A stretch of 64,000 bases of DNA from Nocardioides panzhihuensis (GCF_013408335.1 NZ_JACBZR010000001.1:868001-932000); one strand, 5' to 3'. Shown: positions 53,133 to 61,789, counted from the stretch's first letter. Notes: a model not told the origin generated them from the sequence alone. Numbers and translations are program-made.

Positions 53133-54241
53133 GCGATGTGATCCGCAGGGCCGCGGTCGCGCGTCTGCCGCGTGATCTGCACCCGGTCGCCTGGTGGGTG
53201 TGGGCGATCGGCCTGGCCGCGTACGCCTCGTTCACCACCAACCCGCTGCTGCTCCTGCTCCTGGTAGGGGTGGTGTCGGTCGTGGTCGCCGCGCGACGCG
53301 GCGACCAGCCGTGGGCGAGGTCGTTCCGGCTCTACGTCGGCCTCGCGCTCTTCATCGTCGTGACCCGGGTGCTCTTCCGGGTGCTTCTGGGTGCCGTGCC
53401 GGGTCACGTGCTCATCGATCTGCCGGAGATCCCGCTCCCGGACTGGGTGCTGGGGATCCGGCTGCTCGGCCCGCTCACCCGAGAGGCGTTGCTGGCCGGC
53501 CTCTACGACGGGATGCGGCTGGGTGCGATCGTGATCTGCGTCGGCGCGGCCAACGCGCTGGCGAACCCGAAGCGACTGCTCCGTTCGCTGCCGCCGGCTC
53601 TCTACGAGGTCGGCACCGCCGTCGTGGTCGCGGTGACCGTGCTGCCCCAGCTGGCCGAGTCGGTCCAGCGGGTGCGCGCCGCGCAACGGCTGCGCTCCGG
53701 TGCGACCGGAAAGGTCAAGCGGCTGCGCCGCTTCCTCGTCCCGGTGCTCGAGGATGCCCTGGAGCGGTCGATGGCGCTGGCGGCCGGGATGGACACGCGC
53801 GGTTACGGCCGCACCGCCGGGATCCCGGCCCTCACCAGGCGGATCACCTCGGCGCTCATGCTGGTCTCCCTCGTCGGCCTCTGCGTCGGCGTCTACGCGG
53901 TCCTGGACGGCACCACGCCCGGCTGGCTGGCCGCCACCATGCTGGTGCTCGGCGCCGGGGCCGCGGCCGGAGGGCTGAGGCTCGCCGGCCGCCGGGTGAC
54001 GCGGACCGTCTACCGGCCCGACCGGTGGCGCTGGCCGGAGGTCGTGGTGGCGCTGAGCGGGGTCGCGGTCGGCGCGGCGGGCTGGTGGATCGCCCGCGAC
54101 CAGGTCCCGATCGCCTATCCAGGGGTGAGCGCCGTCCCGGGGGTCACGCTGACCGCGCTGGCAGGCGTGCTCATCGGACTGGTCCCGGTCGTCGCCGCAC
54201 CGGTTCCGGCATCACTCGTCCAGGAGGAGGCAACCGCATGA
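53129..54241 (+). CDS. ECF transporter transmembrane component EcfT
   Basis: 370 aa, longer than the usual 230-270. Six or more membrane segments in the CbiQ/EcfT fold (LLLLLLVGVVSVVVAARRGD, LFIVVTRVLFRVLLGAV). The coupling helices carry QRVRAAQRLRSG and the A/G-x-x-x-R-G motif in ALAAGMDTRGYGR, which bind the ATPases. The extra length comes from added membrane segments at the C-terminus (from about 265: WPEVVVALSGVAVGAAGWW and following). It joins the ATPase protein with the S component. ATGA overlaps at both ends. Confidence 0.9.
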   Translation: MSDVIRRAAVARLPRDLHPVAWWVWAIGLAAYASFTTNPLLLLLLVGVVSVVVAARRGDQPWARSFRLYVGLALFIVVTRVLFRVLLGAVPGHVLIDLPEIPLPDWVLGIRLLGPLTREALLAGLYDGMRLGAIVICVGAANALANPKRLLRSLPPALYEVGTAVVVAVTVLPQLAESVQRVRAAQRLRSGATGKVKRLRRFLVPVLEDALERSMALAAGMDTRGYGRTAGIPALTRRITSALMLVSLVGLCVGVYAVLDGTTPGWLAATMLVLGAGAAAGGLRLAGRRVTRTVYRPDRWRWPEVVVALSGVAVGAAGWWIARDQVPIAYPGVSAVPGVTLTALAGVLIGLVPVVAAPVPASLVQEEATA

Positions 54242-55842
54242 TCGAGCTGCGAAGGATCACCTTCACCCCGCCGGACTCCTCCGAGCACGTGCTCAAGGAC
54301 GTCGACCTCACCATCGAGGAGGGCGAGCTGCTGCTCGTCTCCGGCCCGACCGGGTCCGGGAAGTCGACGCTGCTCGGCGTCCTCGCCGGCCTGGTGCCGC
54401 GCTTCTCCGGCGGTGCGCTGGAAGGGGACCTGCTGCTCGACGGCACCTCGATCATCCGTACGCCGCCGCGCGAACGCGCCGGGATCATCGGCTACGTCGG
54501 GCAGGACCCGGTGGCCGGCTTCGTCACGGACACGGTCGAGGAGGAGCTCGCCTACGGGATGGAGCAGCTCGGGCTCGCGCCGGCGACCATGCGGCGCCGG
54601 GTCGAGGAGACCCTCGACCTCCTCGGGATCGCCGAGCTGCGGCAGCGGTCGCTGCGTACGCTCTCGGGCGGGCAGCAGCAGCGCGTCGCGATCGGCTCGG
54701 TGCTGACCACCCACCCGCGGGTCGTCGTGCTCGACGAGCCGACATCCGCCCTCGACCCGACCGCCGCCGAGGACGTGCTCGCCACCATCACGCGGCTCGT
54801 CCACGACCTCGGCACCTCCGTCGTCGTCGCCGAGCACCGTCTCGAGCGGGTCGTGCCGTTCGCCGACCGGATCGCGCTCCTCGTCGGCGACGGTTCCGTC
54901 GCCGTCGGCGACCCCGCCGACATCCTGGAGACCTCGCCCATCGTGCCGCCGCTCGTCGAGCTCGGACGCGAGCTCGGCTGGTCGCCGCTGCCGCTGACTG
55001 TGCGGGATGCGAGGCGGCGGGCGCGGGGGTTGGAATACCCGGTTGACCGGCCCTCTACCAATTTCTCAGGGCTGCGCTTCTCAGGCGTTGCAACGCCAGA
55101 GAAGCGCAGCAAAAGCCTGAGAAGTTCGGGTCTCACCGTGACCCGAGGACGTACGCCGGTCCTGCACGACGTCTCGTTCGAGCTGCCCGCGGGGCGGGTG
55201 ACGGCGCTGATGGGACGCAACGGGTCGGGCAAGTCGACGCTGCTGTGGACGCTGCAGGGGACCCAGAAGCGGCTTGCCGGATCGGTGGCCGTGGACGGCA
55301 AGGACCCCGCGACCCTCGATCCCGACGCCCGACGCACCCTCGTCGGGCTGCTTCCGCAGACCGCGGCAGACCTGCTCTACCTGGAGACGGTCGCCGAGGA
55401 GTGCGACGCGGGCGGCCCGCGGACCCGGGAGATCCTGGACAGCCTGGTCCCCGGTATCCCCGACGACCAGCACCCGCGCGACCTCTCTGAGGGCCAGCGC
55501 CTCGCGCTCGCACTGTCTCTGATCCTGAGCGCTGACCCGCCGGTCGTGCTCCTCGACGAGCCCACCCGTGGCCTCGACTACGCCGCCAAGCACGCGCTGG
55601 CCGAGATCCTTCGCGAGCTCACCGCTGCGGGCAAGGCGGTGCTGGTGGCGACCCACGACGTGGAGTTCGTCGCCGAGGCAGCCGACGATGTGGTGGTGCT
55701 CGCGGAGGGCGAGGTGGTCTCCGCCGGTGACGTACGCAGCGTGACCGCCGAGTCGCCCGCGTTCGCACCCCAGGTGAGCAAGGTCTTCGGCCCGGGATGG
55801 CTGCACGTGCGCGAGATCGTCGAGGCGGTGGGCGAGGGATGA
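54238..55842 (+). CDS. ECF transporter ATPase, EcfA and EcfA' fused
   Basis: 534 aa with two complete ABC ATPase domains in one chain. First: Walker A GPTGSGKSTLLG, signature LSGGQQQRVAIG, Walker B VVVLDEPTSALD. Second (from about 300): GRNGSGKSTLLW, LSEGQRLALALS, VVLLDEPTRGLD, His in VATHDVEF. The linker (about 265-300) includes SGLRFSGVATPEKRSKSLRS, the translation of a large palindromic DNA repeat at 55060-55126, so this part is likely a tolerated insertion. AGGAGG is the ribosome binding site. It powers import by the S component. Confidence 0.93.
   Translation: MIELRRITFTPPDSSEHVLKDVDLTIEEGELLLVSGPTGSGKSTLLGVLAGLVPRFSGGALEGDLLLDGTSIIRTPPRERAGIIGYVGQDPVAGFVTDTVEEELAYGMEQLGLAPATMRRRVEETLDLLGIAELRQRSLRTLSGGQQQRVAIGSVLTTHPRVVVLDEPTSALDPTAAEDVLATITRLVHDLGTSVVVAEHRLERVVPFADRIALLVGDGSVAVGDPADILETSPIVPPLVELGRELGWSPLPLTVRDARRRARGLEYPVDRPSTNFSGLRFSGVATPEKRSKSLRSSGLTVTRGRTPVLHDVSFELPAGRVTALMGRNGSGKSTLLWTLQGTQKRLAGSVAVDGKDPATLDPDARRTLVGLLPQTAADLLYLETVAEECDAGGPRTREILDSLVPGIPDDQHPRDLSEGQRLALALSLILSADPPVVLLDEPTRGLDYAAKHALAEILRELTAAGKAVLVATHDVEFVAEAADDVVVLAEGEVVSAGDVRSVTAESPAFAPQVSKVFGPGWLHVREIVEAVGEG
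55060..55126. repeat. Large palindrome within the EcfA-EcfA' linker
   Basis: Arms AATTTCTCAGG-GCTGCGCTTCTC-A-GGCGTTG and the matching reverse complement, centred between 55090 and 55091. The inner 19-base arms have one mismatch; the outer CTTCTCAGG/CCTGAGAAG pieces pair again after a 5-base asymmetry (AAAAG). It is read in-frame, so it adds about 22 residues without breaking the gene. Confidence 0.85.
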
Positions 55843-56654
55843 TCCGGTTCTCGCCCCGCACGGCGGTCCTGCTCGCGATCATCTCCGTGGCCGGCCTGAT
55901 GATGTTCGCCTGGCCGCTGCTGCTCCACGGCTACGAGCGGGTGCAGCCGCCGTTCATCTTCCTCGCGTTGCTGCCGCTGATGCTGATGGTGCTGCTGAGC
56001 GAGCTCTCCGCGGGCGGGATCGACACTCGGATGATCGCTGTCCTGGGCGTGCTCAGCGCGATCGAGGCCGTGCTGCGCGCCGTCTCCGCCGGCACCGGCG
56101 GGGTGGAGCTGGTCTTCTTCATGCTGATCCTCGGCGGCCGCGTCTTCGGCCCCGCCTTCGGGTTCGTGCTGGGCTGCACGAGCCTGTTCGTCGCCGCGCT
56201 CGTCACCGCCGGTGTCGGGCCTTGGCTGCCCTATCAGATGCTCGGCGCCGCCTGGGTGGCGATGGGGGCCGGCTTCCTGCCGCGTGCGAGCGGCCGCGCC
56301 GAGATCGGGCTGCTCGCGGCGTACGGGATCTTCGCCTCGTACGCCTATGGGCTGCTCCTCAACCTGCAGGGCTGGCCGCTGCTCACCGGAGTCACGGTGC
56401 CCGGGGGCAGCGGCAACCTGTCCTACGATCCCGGTGCCGCGCTCGGCGAGAACCTGGCGACGTTCCTGCGCTATACGCTGGTCACCTCGACCAGCAGCTG
56501 GGACACCATGCGCGCGATCACCACCGCCATCGCCATCGCGCTCCTCGGCCCAGCCGTCCTCGCCACCCTCCGCCGAGCCGCACGCCGAGCCATGATCACC
56601 CCCGCCGAAACGTCACTCCCGTCGGCCGAGGCGTCACTCCGGTCGGCCGAGTAG
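55839..56654 (+). CDS. ECF transporter S component (CbrT-like, putative cobalamin)
   Basis: 271 aa, six membrane segments (FSPRTAVLLAIISVAGLMMFAWPLL; FIFLALLPLMLMVLLSEL; the VLGVLSAIEAVLRAVSAGTGGVELVFFMLILGG region; LGCTSLFVAALVTAGVGPWLPYQMLG). The G-x-x-E-L-V-F-F stretch and GPWLPYQMLGAAWVAMGAGFLP are shared with S components found behind cobalamin riboswitches. It forms the membrane binding site. The last 16 residues (about SLPSAEASLRSAE) come from 21-bp DNA repeats. ATGA overlap with the ATPase gene; last gene of the operon. Confidence 0.87.
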   Translation: MIRFSPRTAVLLAIISVAGLMMFAWPLLLHGYERVQPPFIFLALLPLMLMVLLSELSAGGIDTRMIAVLGVLSAIEAVLRAVSAGTGGVELVFFMLILGGRVFGPAFGFVLGCTSLFVAALVTAGVGPWLPYQMLGAAWVAMGAGFLPRASGRAEIGLLAAYGIFASYAYGLLLNLQGWPLLTGVTVPGGSGNLSYDPGAALGENLATFLRYTLVTSTSSWDTMRAITTAIAIALLGPAVLATLRRAARRAMITPAETSLPSAEASLRSAE

Positions 56655-56695
56655 TCACTCCGGTCGGACGAGGCGTCACGTATGTCGGTCGAGAT
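56612..56695 (+). repeat. Four tandem 21-bp repeats
   Basis: Units start at 56612, 56633, 56654 and 56675 with consensus GTCACTCCGGTCGGCCGAGGC; the fourth is degraded. The first two encode the C-terminus of the S component and the stop codon falls at the border of units two and three. Period is exactly seven codons. Confidence 0.85.
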
Positions 56696-56712
56696 CTGGC
56701 CGGTGCCGCACG

Positions 56713-56783
56713 TGTAACACGTCGTTCGTAGCACTATCCGGTCGTTCCGATAGGGCGAGTAGTACTACGAACGACGTGTTACA
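56713..56783. repeat. Long palindrome between the two repeat clusters
   Basis: TGTAACACGTCGTTCGTAG-CACT at 56713-56735 pairs with 56761-56783 over 23 bases with one mismatch. The 25-base centre continues the fold with CTATC/GATAG. It lies between convergent genes, so transcripts from both sides could form it. Confidence 0.88.
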
Positions 56784-56803
56784 TCTCGCCGCGGCCGCAC
56801 CGA

Positions 56804-56866
56804 CTGACGCTTCGGCCGACGCGCCTGACGCTTCGGCCGACCGGAGTGACGCCTCGGCGCAGATCA
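56804..56866 (-). repeat. Three tandem 21-bp repeats, inverted
   Basis: Units start at 56804, 56825 and 56846 (plus-strand reading TGACGCTTCGGCCGAC). In reverse complement they match the GTCGGCCGAGGCGTCA part of the units at 56612-56695. They end at the stop codon of the hydrolase gene. Confidence 0.8.
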
Positions 56867-57787
56867 GGCGCGCTGGTGCTCGGCGACCCGGGCGAGGAAG
56901 GCCAGCAGCAGCTGGTGGACGCGGTCGGGCTGCTCCATCTGCACGAAGTGGGTGCCGTCGAGCTCGACGAAGGTGCCGTTCTTGACGCGGGCGGCGACCC
57001 GGGACATGTGGCGTGCGCCGGCGATGAGGTCTCGGGTCCCTGCGACCAGCACGACCGGCACCTTGATCCGGCGCGGTGAGACCGAGCGGCGCTGAGAGGT
57101 GCGCAGCGCGAGGTGGAAGTACCACTCGACCGGTGTGGTCAGGAACTCCGCCAGCGCCGCCGCGGCGAGCTCGGGGTCGGGGACCTTGCCGATCAGGCCG
57201 GCCTTCGAGAACACCTCGATCGCCCGGGGTCCGAGGTCGAGGCGGGTCGCCACGGGGGTGATGAGGGAGCCGGTGCGGCGCAGCACCTTCGACGCGGTGC
57301 GGGTGAGGATCGCGGCGGCCGGGGCGGGCAGTCGCAGCGGCCCCAGCATCGACTTGAAGGTGTCGCCGGGCACGCCGGCGACCCCGAAGACGCCGGAGAC
57401 CCGTTCGGGATGGTCCGCGGCCAGCTCGAAGGCGGTGTTGACCCCGATCGACCAGCCCATCACGACCGGCCGGGAGAGAGCGAAGGCGTCCATCACCGAC
57501 AGCGCGTCCTCGGCGAAGTGTCTCGACGTGGTCTGCTCCGGGTCAATGGGGCGCGCCGAGCCGGAGGTGCCGCGGTGCTGCCAGGAGACGACGCGTACGC
57601 CGCAGGAGGTGTGCAACAGCGCCGGCCAGTTCCACGGGCTGGTGCCGAGTCCGTTGCACAGCAGCACCGTCGGCCCGTCGATGATGCCCTCGGGGTCGTT
57701 GGTCCAGGCGCGGATCAGTGTGCCGTCGTCGGAGAGCACGTCACGGAACGCCACCGTGGACTCGGCGATCGCCTTCGGCAACGTCAT
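56864..57787 (-). CDS. Alpha/beta hydrolase
   Basis: 307 aa. Nucleophile Ser113 in VMGWSIGVNTA (G-W-S-I-G), oxyanion region CNGLGTSPWNW, acid Asp in LVAGTRDLIAGARHM and catalytic His in DGTHFVQMEQP. It resembles actinobacterial AB-hydrolase-1 enzymes of the haloperoxidase/esterase kind; the substrate is not known. ATG at 57787 gives MTLPKAIAES; an in-frame start 29 codons upstream would overlap the next gene. The small gene at 57810 lies 22 nt upstream on the same strand. Confidence 0.87.
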   Translation of the reverse strand: MTLPKAIAESTVAFRDVLSDDGTLIRAWTNDPEGIIDGPTVLLCNGLGTSPWNWPALLHTSCGVRVVSWQHRGTSGSARPIDPEQTTSRHFAEDALSVMDAFALSRPVVMGWSIGVNTAFELAADHPERVSGVFGVAGVPGDTFKSMLGPLRLPAPAAAILTRTASKVLRRTGSLITPVATRLDLGPRAIEVFSKAGLIGKVPDPELAAAALAEFLTTPVEWYFHLALRTSQRRSVSPRRIKVPVVLVAGTRDLIAGARHMSRVAARVKNGTFVELDGTHFVQMEQPDRVHQLLLAFLARVAEHQRA

Positions 57788-57809
57788 GCCGTCGTTCGCT
57801 GACGCTCGC

Positions 57810-58121
57810 TCATACAGACATTCTCTCCGAAGCGAGCAGCCGGAGGAAGTGCTCGACCTCCTCGCGCTCCGCACGCCGGAGCAGGAGCTCCTCCTCGGCG
57901 GCCTTGGCGTTGTGCCGGGCGGCGAGCTGGGAAGCCACCGGCCAGGCGATCAGCAGCTGGATGGGGCGTAGGAACGGGCCTGCCATCCGGCCGGCGGTGC
58001 GCGCGGCGAAGAGCACGGCGACCTGGGCGGCGGCAGCAGTGGACACAGGGGTGGTGATGGACGACAACGGAGCAACTCCAGAGACAGGCGAGGACCGAGC
58101 AGGGAGAGGGGGAGTTGTCAC
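57810..58121 (-). CDS. Small protein of unknown function
   Basis: 103 aa that I do not recognise. A Ser/Thr/Pro-rich N-terminus, then FAARTAGRMAGPFLRPIQLLIAWPVASQLAARHN, a half-hydrophobic stretch that could lie on or cross the membrane, and a charged helix AEEELLLRRAEREEVEHFLRLLASE likely to form a coiled coil. TACAAT lies just upstream of the GTG, so the true start may be one of the in-frame GTGs slightly downstream. Probably an operon with the hydrolase. Confidence 0.55.
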   Translation of the reverse strand: MTTPPLPARSSPVSGVAPLSSITTPVSTAAAAQVAVLFAARTAGRMAGPFLRPIQLLIAWPVASQLAARHNAKAAEEELLLRRAEREEVEHFLRLLASERMSV

Positions 58122-58204
58122 CGAATTGTAGTGACCTGAACATTCGGAGTCAGTGACGTTCCGATGTCGCTTGTGTGAAACGCGGCACCATGTGCCCTAC
58201 GAGG

Positions 58205-59104
58205 TCACGCCGGGGTCGACTCCGCCGGCACGTGACGCTCGGACTTCCCGGTCGTGGTCGCCCCCGCGGAGGCGACCACGACACAGGCGATGGCCAGCCA
58301 CTGCAGGACCGAGAGCCCCTCGTGGAGGATCAGGATCGCAGCGAGTGCGCCGGCGGCCGGCTCCAGAGACATCAGGATCGCGTAGAGCCCCGACTTGATC
58401 GAACGAAGGGCGACGAGATCGAGGGAGTAGGGCACCACCGAGGACATCAGGCCGACCATCAGCCCTATCAGCCACACATGTGGAGACCCGAGCCCGTCGG
58501 CGTACGCCATCGCCGCAGGCGTCAGCGCAAGCGCCGCGACGGTGGAGGCCAGCGCGAGCCCGTCGAGCCCCTCCCAGCGCGCTCCGGTCGCCTTCGACAG
58601 CACGATGTACGCAGCCCAGCAGGCCCCCGCGAGCAGGGCGAACAGCACGCCCGGGATCGAGATCCGGCCCGGCTCGAGGCCGAGCAGCACCACCCCCGCG
58701 GCGGCCAGTGCGACCCAGACCAGGTCCCGGGCCCGCCGGGAGGTGACCAGCGCGATCGTGAGCGGACCGATGAACTCGATGGTGACCGCGATCCCGATCG
58801 GGAGCCGTGCGAAGGCCTGGTAGATCGCCCAGTTCATCAGCCCCAGCGAGGCACCGAACGCGACCACGACCAGCCAGTCGCGCCGCGCGAGGCCGCGGAC
58901 CCGGGGCCGGGTGATCGCCAGCAGGATCAGCGCGGACAGTGACAGCCGCAGCCACACCATCGCCGTCGGGGTGACCTCGTCGAAGAGCGACTTGGCGAAC
59001 GTCGCGCCGACCTGAACCGACGCGATCCCGATCAGGACCAGGACGACCGGGTGGGCCAGCCTCGCGCGGAGAGAAGAACTACCGTTCGAGAAGCGCTGAA
59101 CCAC
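58205..59104 (-). CDS. EamA-family (DMT) exporter, RhtA-like
   Basis: A 299-aa transporter with ten membrane segments in two EamA repeats. VGATFAKSLFDEVTPTAMVWLRL starts the first, AGACWAAYIVLSKATGARWEGLDGL the second; both patterns are those of the RhtA threonine/homoserine exporter branch. The typical GxxYALMMSLEPA motif is present as LYAILMSLEPAAGALAAILIL. It probably exports an amino acid or other small metabolite by proton antiport. Monocistronic. Confidence 0.9.
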   Translation of the reverse strand: MVQRFSNGSSSLRARLAHPVVLVLIGIASVQVGATFAKSLFDEVTPTAMVWLRLSLSALILLAITRPRVRGLARRDWLVVVAFGASLGLMNWAIYQAFARLPIGIAVTIEFIGPLTIALVTSRRARDLVWVALAAAGVVLLGLEPGRISIPGVLFALLAGACWAAYIVLSKATGARWEGLDGLALASTVAALALTPAAMAYADGLGSPHVWLIGLMVGLMSSVVPYSLDLVALRSIKSGLYAILMSLEPAAGALAAILILHEGLSVLQWLAIACVVVASAGATTTGKSERHVPAESTPA

Positions 59105-59134
59105 CCGGTCAGTCTAGGGCCAGGCAAAGACCTG

Positions 59135-61789
59135 CTACTGCGCCGAGTCCGTCTGCGAGATGTTGGAGAGGTTGACCGCCGTGTTGGCCTCATCCGCGAG
59201 CCGCTCGGACCCGCGCGCGCCGTCGTGCGGGATCGTCGCGTGCTCGATGCGCTCGATGTGCTCCTGCTCGTAGACCTCCGGCGGGATCGGCGTCGGTACG
59301 GTGGCGGTGATCTTCGACCCGTCGGACCGGATGCCGCCGTGCGGCTCCTCGTCGAGGTGGGTGCCGATCCGCGGCCCCTGGTCGGCGAGCGGCACGATGA
59401 CCGGGGCGCCCTTGGCGACCACGAACTCCTCGCCGCGGACGCTGATCGGGATGTCGAATTCCTCGCCGGGGGTGTCCATGACGGTGAAGACGATCTGGTC
59501 GGCGGTCAGCGCGACCTGCATCCGGGTCGAGTGCCACTGGACCCGGAAGACCAGGGAGCCCCACTCGGCCGGCAGCCGCGGGTCGAAGGAGAGCTTGCCG
59601 TCGTAGTCGCGCATCCCGCCGAAGCCGCACGCCAGCCCACCCCACACGCCGCCGGTGGAGGCGATGTGCATGCCGTCGACGGTGTTGCCGTGCATGTTGT
59701 GCAGGTCGACGTAGAGCGCGTCGTAGAAGTAGCGCAGCGCGTCGTCCTGGTAGCCCACCTCGGCCGCCATGATCGACTGCACCACCGCCGACAGCGTCGA
59801 GTCACCGGTGGTGATCGGGTCGTAGTACTCGAAGTCGGCCCGCTTCTCCTCGGCGGTGAACCGGTTGCCCTGCTGGAAGAGGGCGAGCACCACGTCGGTC
59901 TGCTTGAGCACCTGGAACCGGTAGATGACCAGCGGGTGGTAGTGCAGCAGCAGGGGGCGTACGTCGTCGGGGGTGTTGGGCAGGTCCCACACCTCGCGGT
60001 CGAGGAAGTTGTCGTCCTGGGGGTGGATCCCCAGCCCCTCGTCGTAGGGGATGTGCATCGCGGCAGCGCAGCGACCCCACTCCTCGACCTCGTCCGGGGA
60101 GATGTCGAGCCGGCCCATGACCTGCGCGTGCTCACGCGGATACTCCTTGCGGAGCATCTCCATGGTCTCGACGGCCTTCTCCAGGTTGTAGCGGGCCATC
60201 ACGTTGGTGAACAGGTTGTTGTTGACCACTGTGGTGTACTCGTCCGGCCCGGTCACGCCGTGGATGTGGAAGGACGGCTCGCCGTTGTGGCGCCAGAAGC
60301 CGAGATCGGCCCACATCCGGGCGGTCTCGACCAGGATGTCGACGCCCTCGCGGACGAGGTAGCCGGTGTCGCCGGTCGCGTAGACGTACTTCATCAGTGC
60401 GAAGGCGATGTCGGCGTCGATGTGCACCTGTGCGGTGCCGGCCGCGTAGTAGGCCGAGGCCTCCTGCCCGTTGATGGTGCGCCATGCGAACAGCGCGCCC
60501 TTCGCCGCCATCTCCAGCGCGCGCTGCCGGGCCGCGGGAAGCATCACCGAGCGGGCGTGCATCACGTTGCGGGCGACCTCGGGCTGGGTGTAGCAGAGGA
60601 ACGGGATGACGTAGCACTCCGTGTCCCAGAAGTAGTGCCCCTCGTAGCCGGAGCCGGTGACCCCCTTCGCGGGGACGCCGAGCCCGTCGGTGCGGGCGGT
60701 CGCCTGGGCGAGGGAGAAGAGGTTGAACCGGATCGCCTGCTGGGCGGCCGCGATGTCCTCGGTGTCCGCCTCGGCGGCAGCGGAGATCTCGACGTCGGCG
60801 GCCGACCAGAACTCGTCGTACCAGTCGCGCTGATCGCGCTCCAGGTGGCTCGCACCCTGGCGGGTCGCCCGGTCGAGCGTACGTTCGCAGCGATCGGCCA
60901 GCTCGCGCACCGGCACCCCGCGGGAGGTGTGGTACGCCACCGTCTTCTGCAGCCGCAGCGTGCTGCCCTCGGTCGCGTCGACCCGGAAGACGGTCTTGGC
61001 CAGATCGTCCTCGGCGCGAACGACGGTCTCGACCGGGTCCGGGGTGTCGAGCTGGTGGGCAGCGCTGACCGCGATCGTCATCCCGGAGTTGGCGCACCGG
61101 TAGCCGAGGGTCATCCGCTCCTCGTCGGCGACCGACATCTGGGGGATGAGCACGCGGGTGTCGAAGGAGGTGGACTTGCGCGGGTCCATGCCCTCGCCGA
61201 GCGCCGCCGACGGGACGTGATACTCGTCCTTCCCGTCCTGACGGTTGAGCAGTTGGGAGGAGACCACGATCGGAGCCGAGCCGCTCAGCATCGTGATCTC
61301 CAGGGTCTGGATCGTGAGGTGACGCTGGGTCATCGACACCATCCGGGTCGAGTTGATCGCGACCCGCTTGCCCGAGGGCGTACGCCACACCAGGTGTCGC
61401 CGCAGCACGCCTTCGCGGAAGTCGAGCACCCGCTCGTACTCCTCCAGGTCGGAGGTGCCGAAGGTCAGCGGCTCGTCGTCGACGTAGATCTTCATGATCT
61501 TGGCGTCGGGGGCGTTGACGATGGTCTGGCCGGTCTTGGCGAAGCCGTAGGCGTTCTCGGCGTGGCGGATCGGCCAGGTCTCGTGGAAGCCGTTGATGAA
61601 GGTGCCGTGCGCGTAGGTCGGGCGCCCCTCCTCCGGGGTGCCGCGCATGCCGAGATAGCCGTTGGCGACGCTGAAGATCGTCTCGGTCAGGCCGAGATCG
61701 TCGGGGGAGTAGCTGGTCTCCACCAGCCGCCACGGGTCGATGGGGTAACGGGCCCGGTCCAGAGGGTTCGGGCCGACGTTGGTCTTCAC
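59135..61789 (-). CDS. GH65 disaccharide phosphorylase (trehalose/kojibiose/maltose type)
   Basis: 884 aa, long for GH65 (750-800), chiefly from a tail of about 60 residues. It cleaves an alpha-glucobiose with phosphate to beta-glucose 1-phosphate and glucose, by inversion. N-terminal beta-sandwich (DDLGLTETIFSVANGYLGMRG), (alpha/alpha)6 barrel with the general acid Glu517 in VTGPDEYTTVVNNN, substrate motif GHYFWDTECYVIPFLC, and phosphate-loop STGGVWGGLACGFGGMRD. Which sugar is not decided by these motifs. It overlaps the downstream end of the beta-phosphoglucomutase gene by 4 nt, giving a two-step route to glucose 6-phosphate. Confidence 0.93.
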   Translation of the reverse strand: MKTNVGPNPLDRARYPIDPWRLVETSYSPDDLGLTETIFSVANGYLGMRGTPEEGRPTYAHGTFINGFHETWPIRHAENAYGFAKTGQTIVNAPDAKIMKIYVDDEPLTFGTSDLEEYERVLDFREGVLRRHLVWRTPSGKRVAINSTRMVSMTQRHLTIQTLEITMLSGSAPIVVSSQLLNRQDGKDEYHVPSAALGEGMDPRKSTSFDTRVLIPQMSVADEERMTLGYRCANSGMTIAVSAAHQLDTPDPVETVVRAEDDLAKTVFRVDATEGSTLRLQKTVAYHTSRGVPVRELADRCERTLDRATRQGASHLERDQRDWYDEFWSAADVEISAAAEADTEDIAAAQQAIRFNLFSLAQATARTDGLGVPAKGVTGSGYEGHYFWDTECYVIPFLCYTQPEVARNVMHARSVMLPAARQRALEMAAKGALFAWRTINGQEASAYYAAGTAQVHIDADIAFALMKYVYATGDTGYLVREGVDILVETARMWADLGFWRHNGEPSFHIHGVTGPDEYTTVVNNNLFTNVMARYNLEKAVETMEMLRKEYPREHAQVMGRLDISPDEVEEWGRCAAAMHIPYDEGLGIHPQDDNFLDREVWDLPNTPDDVRPLLLHYHPLVIYRFQVLKQTDVVLALFQQGNRFTAEEKRADFEYYDPITTGDSTLSAVVQSIMAAEVGYQDDALRYFYDALYVDLHNMHGNTVDGMHIASTGGVWGGLACGFGGMRDYDGKLSFDPRLPAEWGSLVFRVQWHSTRMQVALTADQIVFTVMDTPGEEFDIPISVRGEEFVVAKGAPVIVPLADQGPRIGTHLDEEPHGGIRSDGSKITATVPTPIPPEVYEQEHIERIEHATIPHDGARGSERLADEANTAVNLSNISQTDSAQ

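Noticed and set aside
56612..56695. Tandem 21-bp repeats as a possible CRISPR array.
   Set aside because: Units follow each other directly with no spacers, and no cas gene is in the window.
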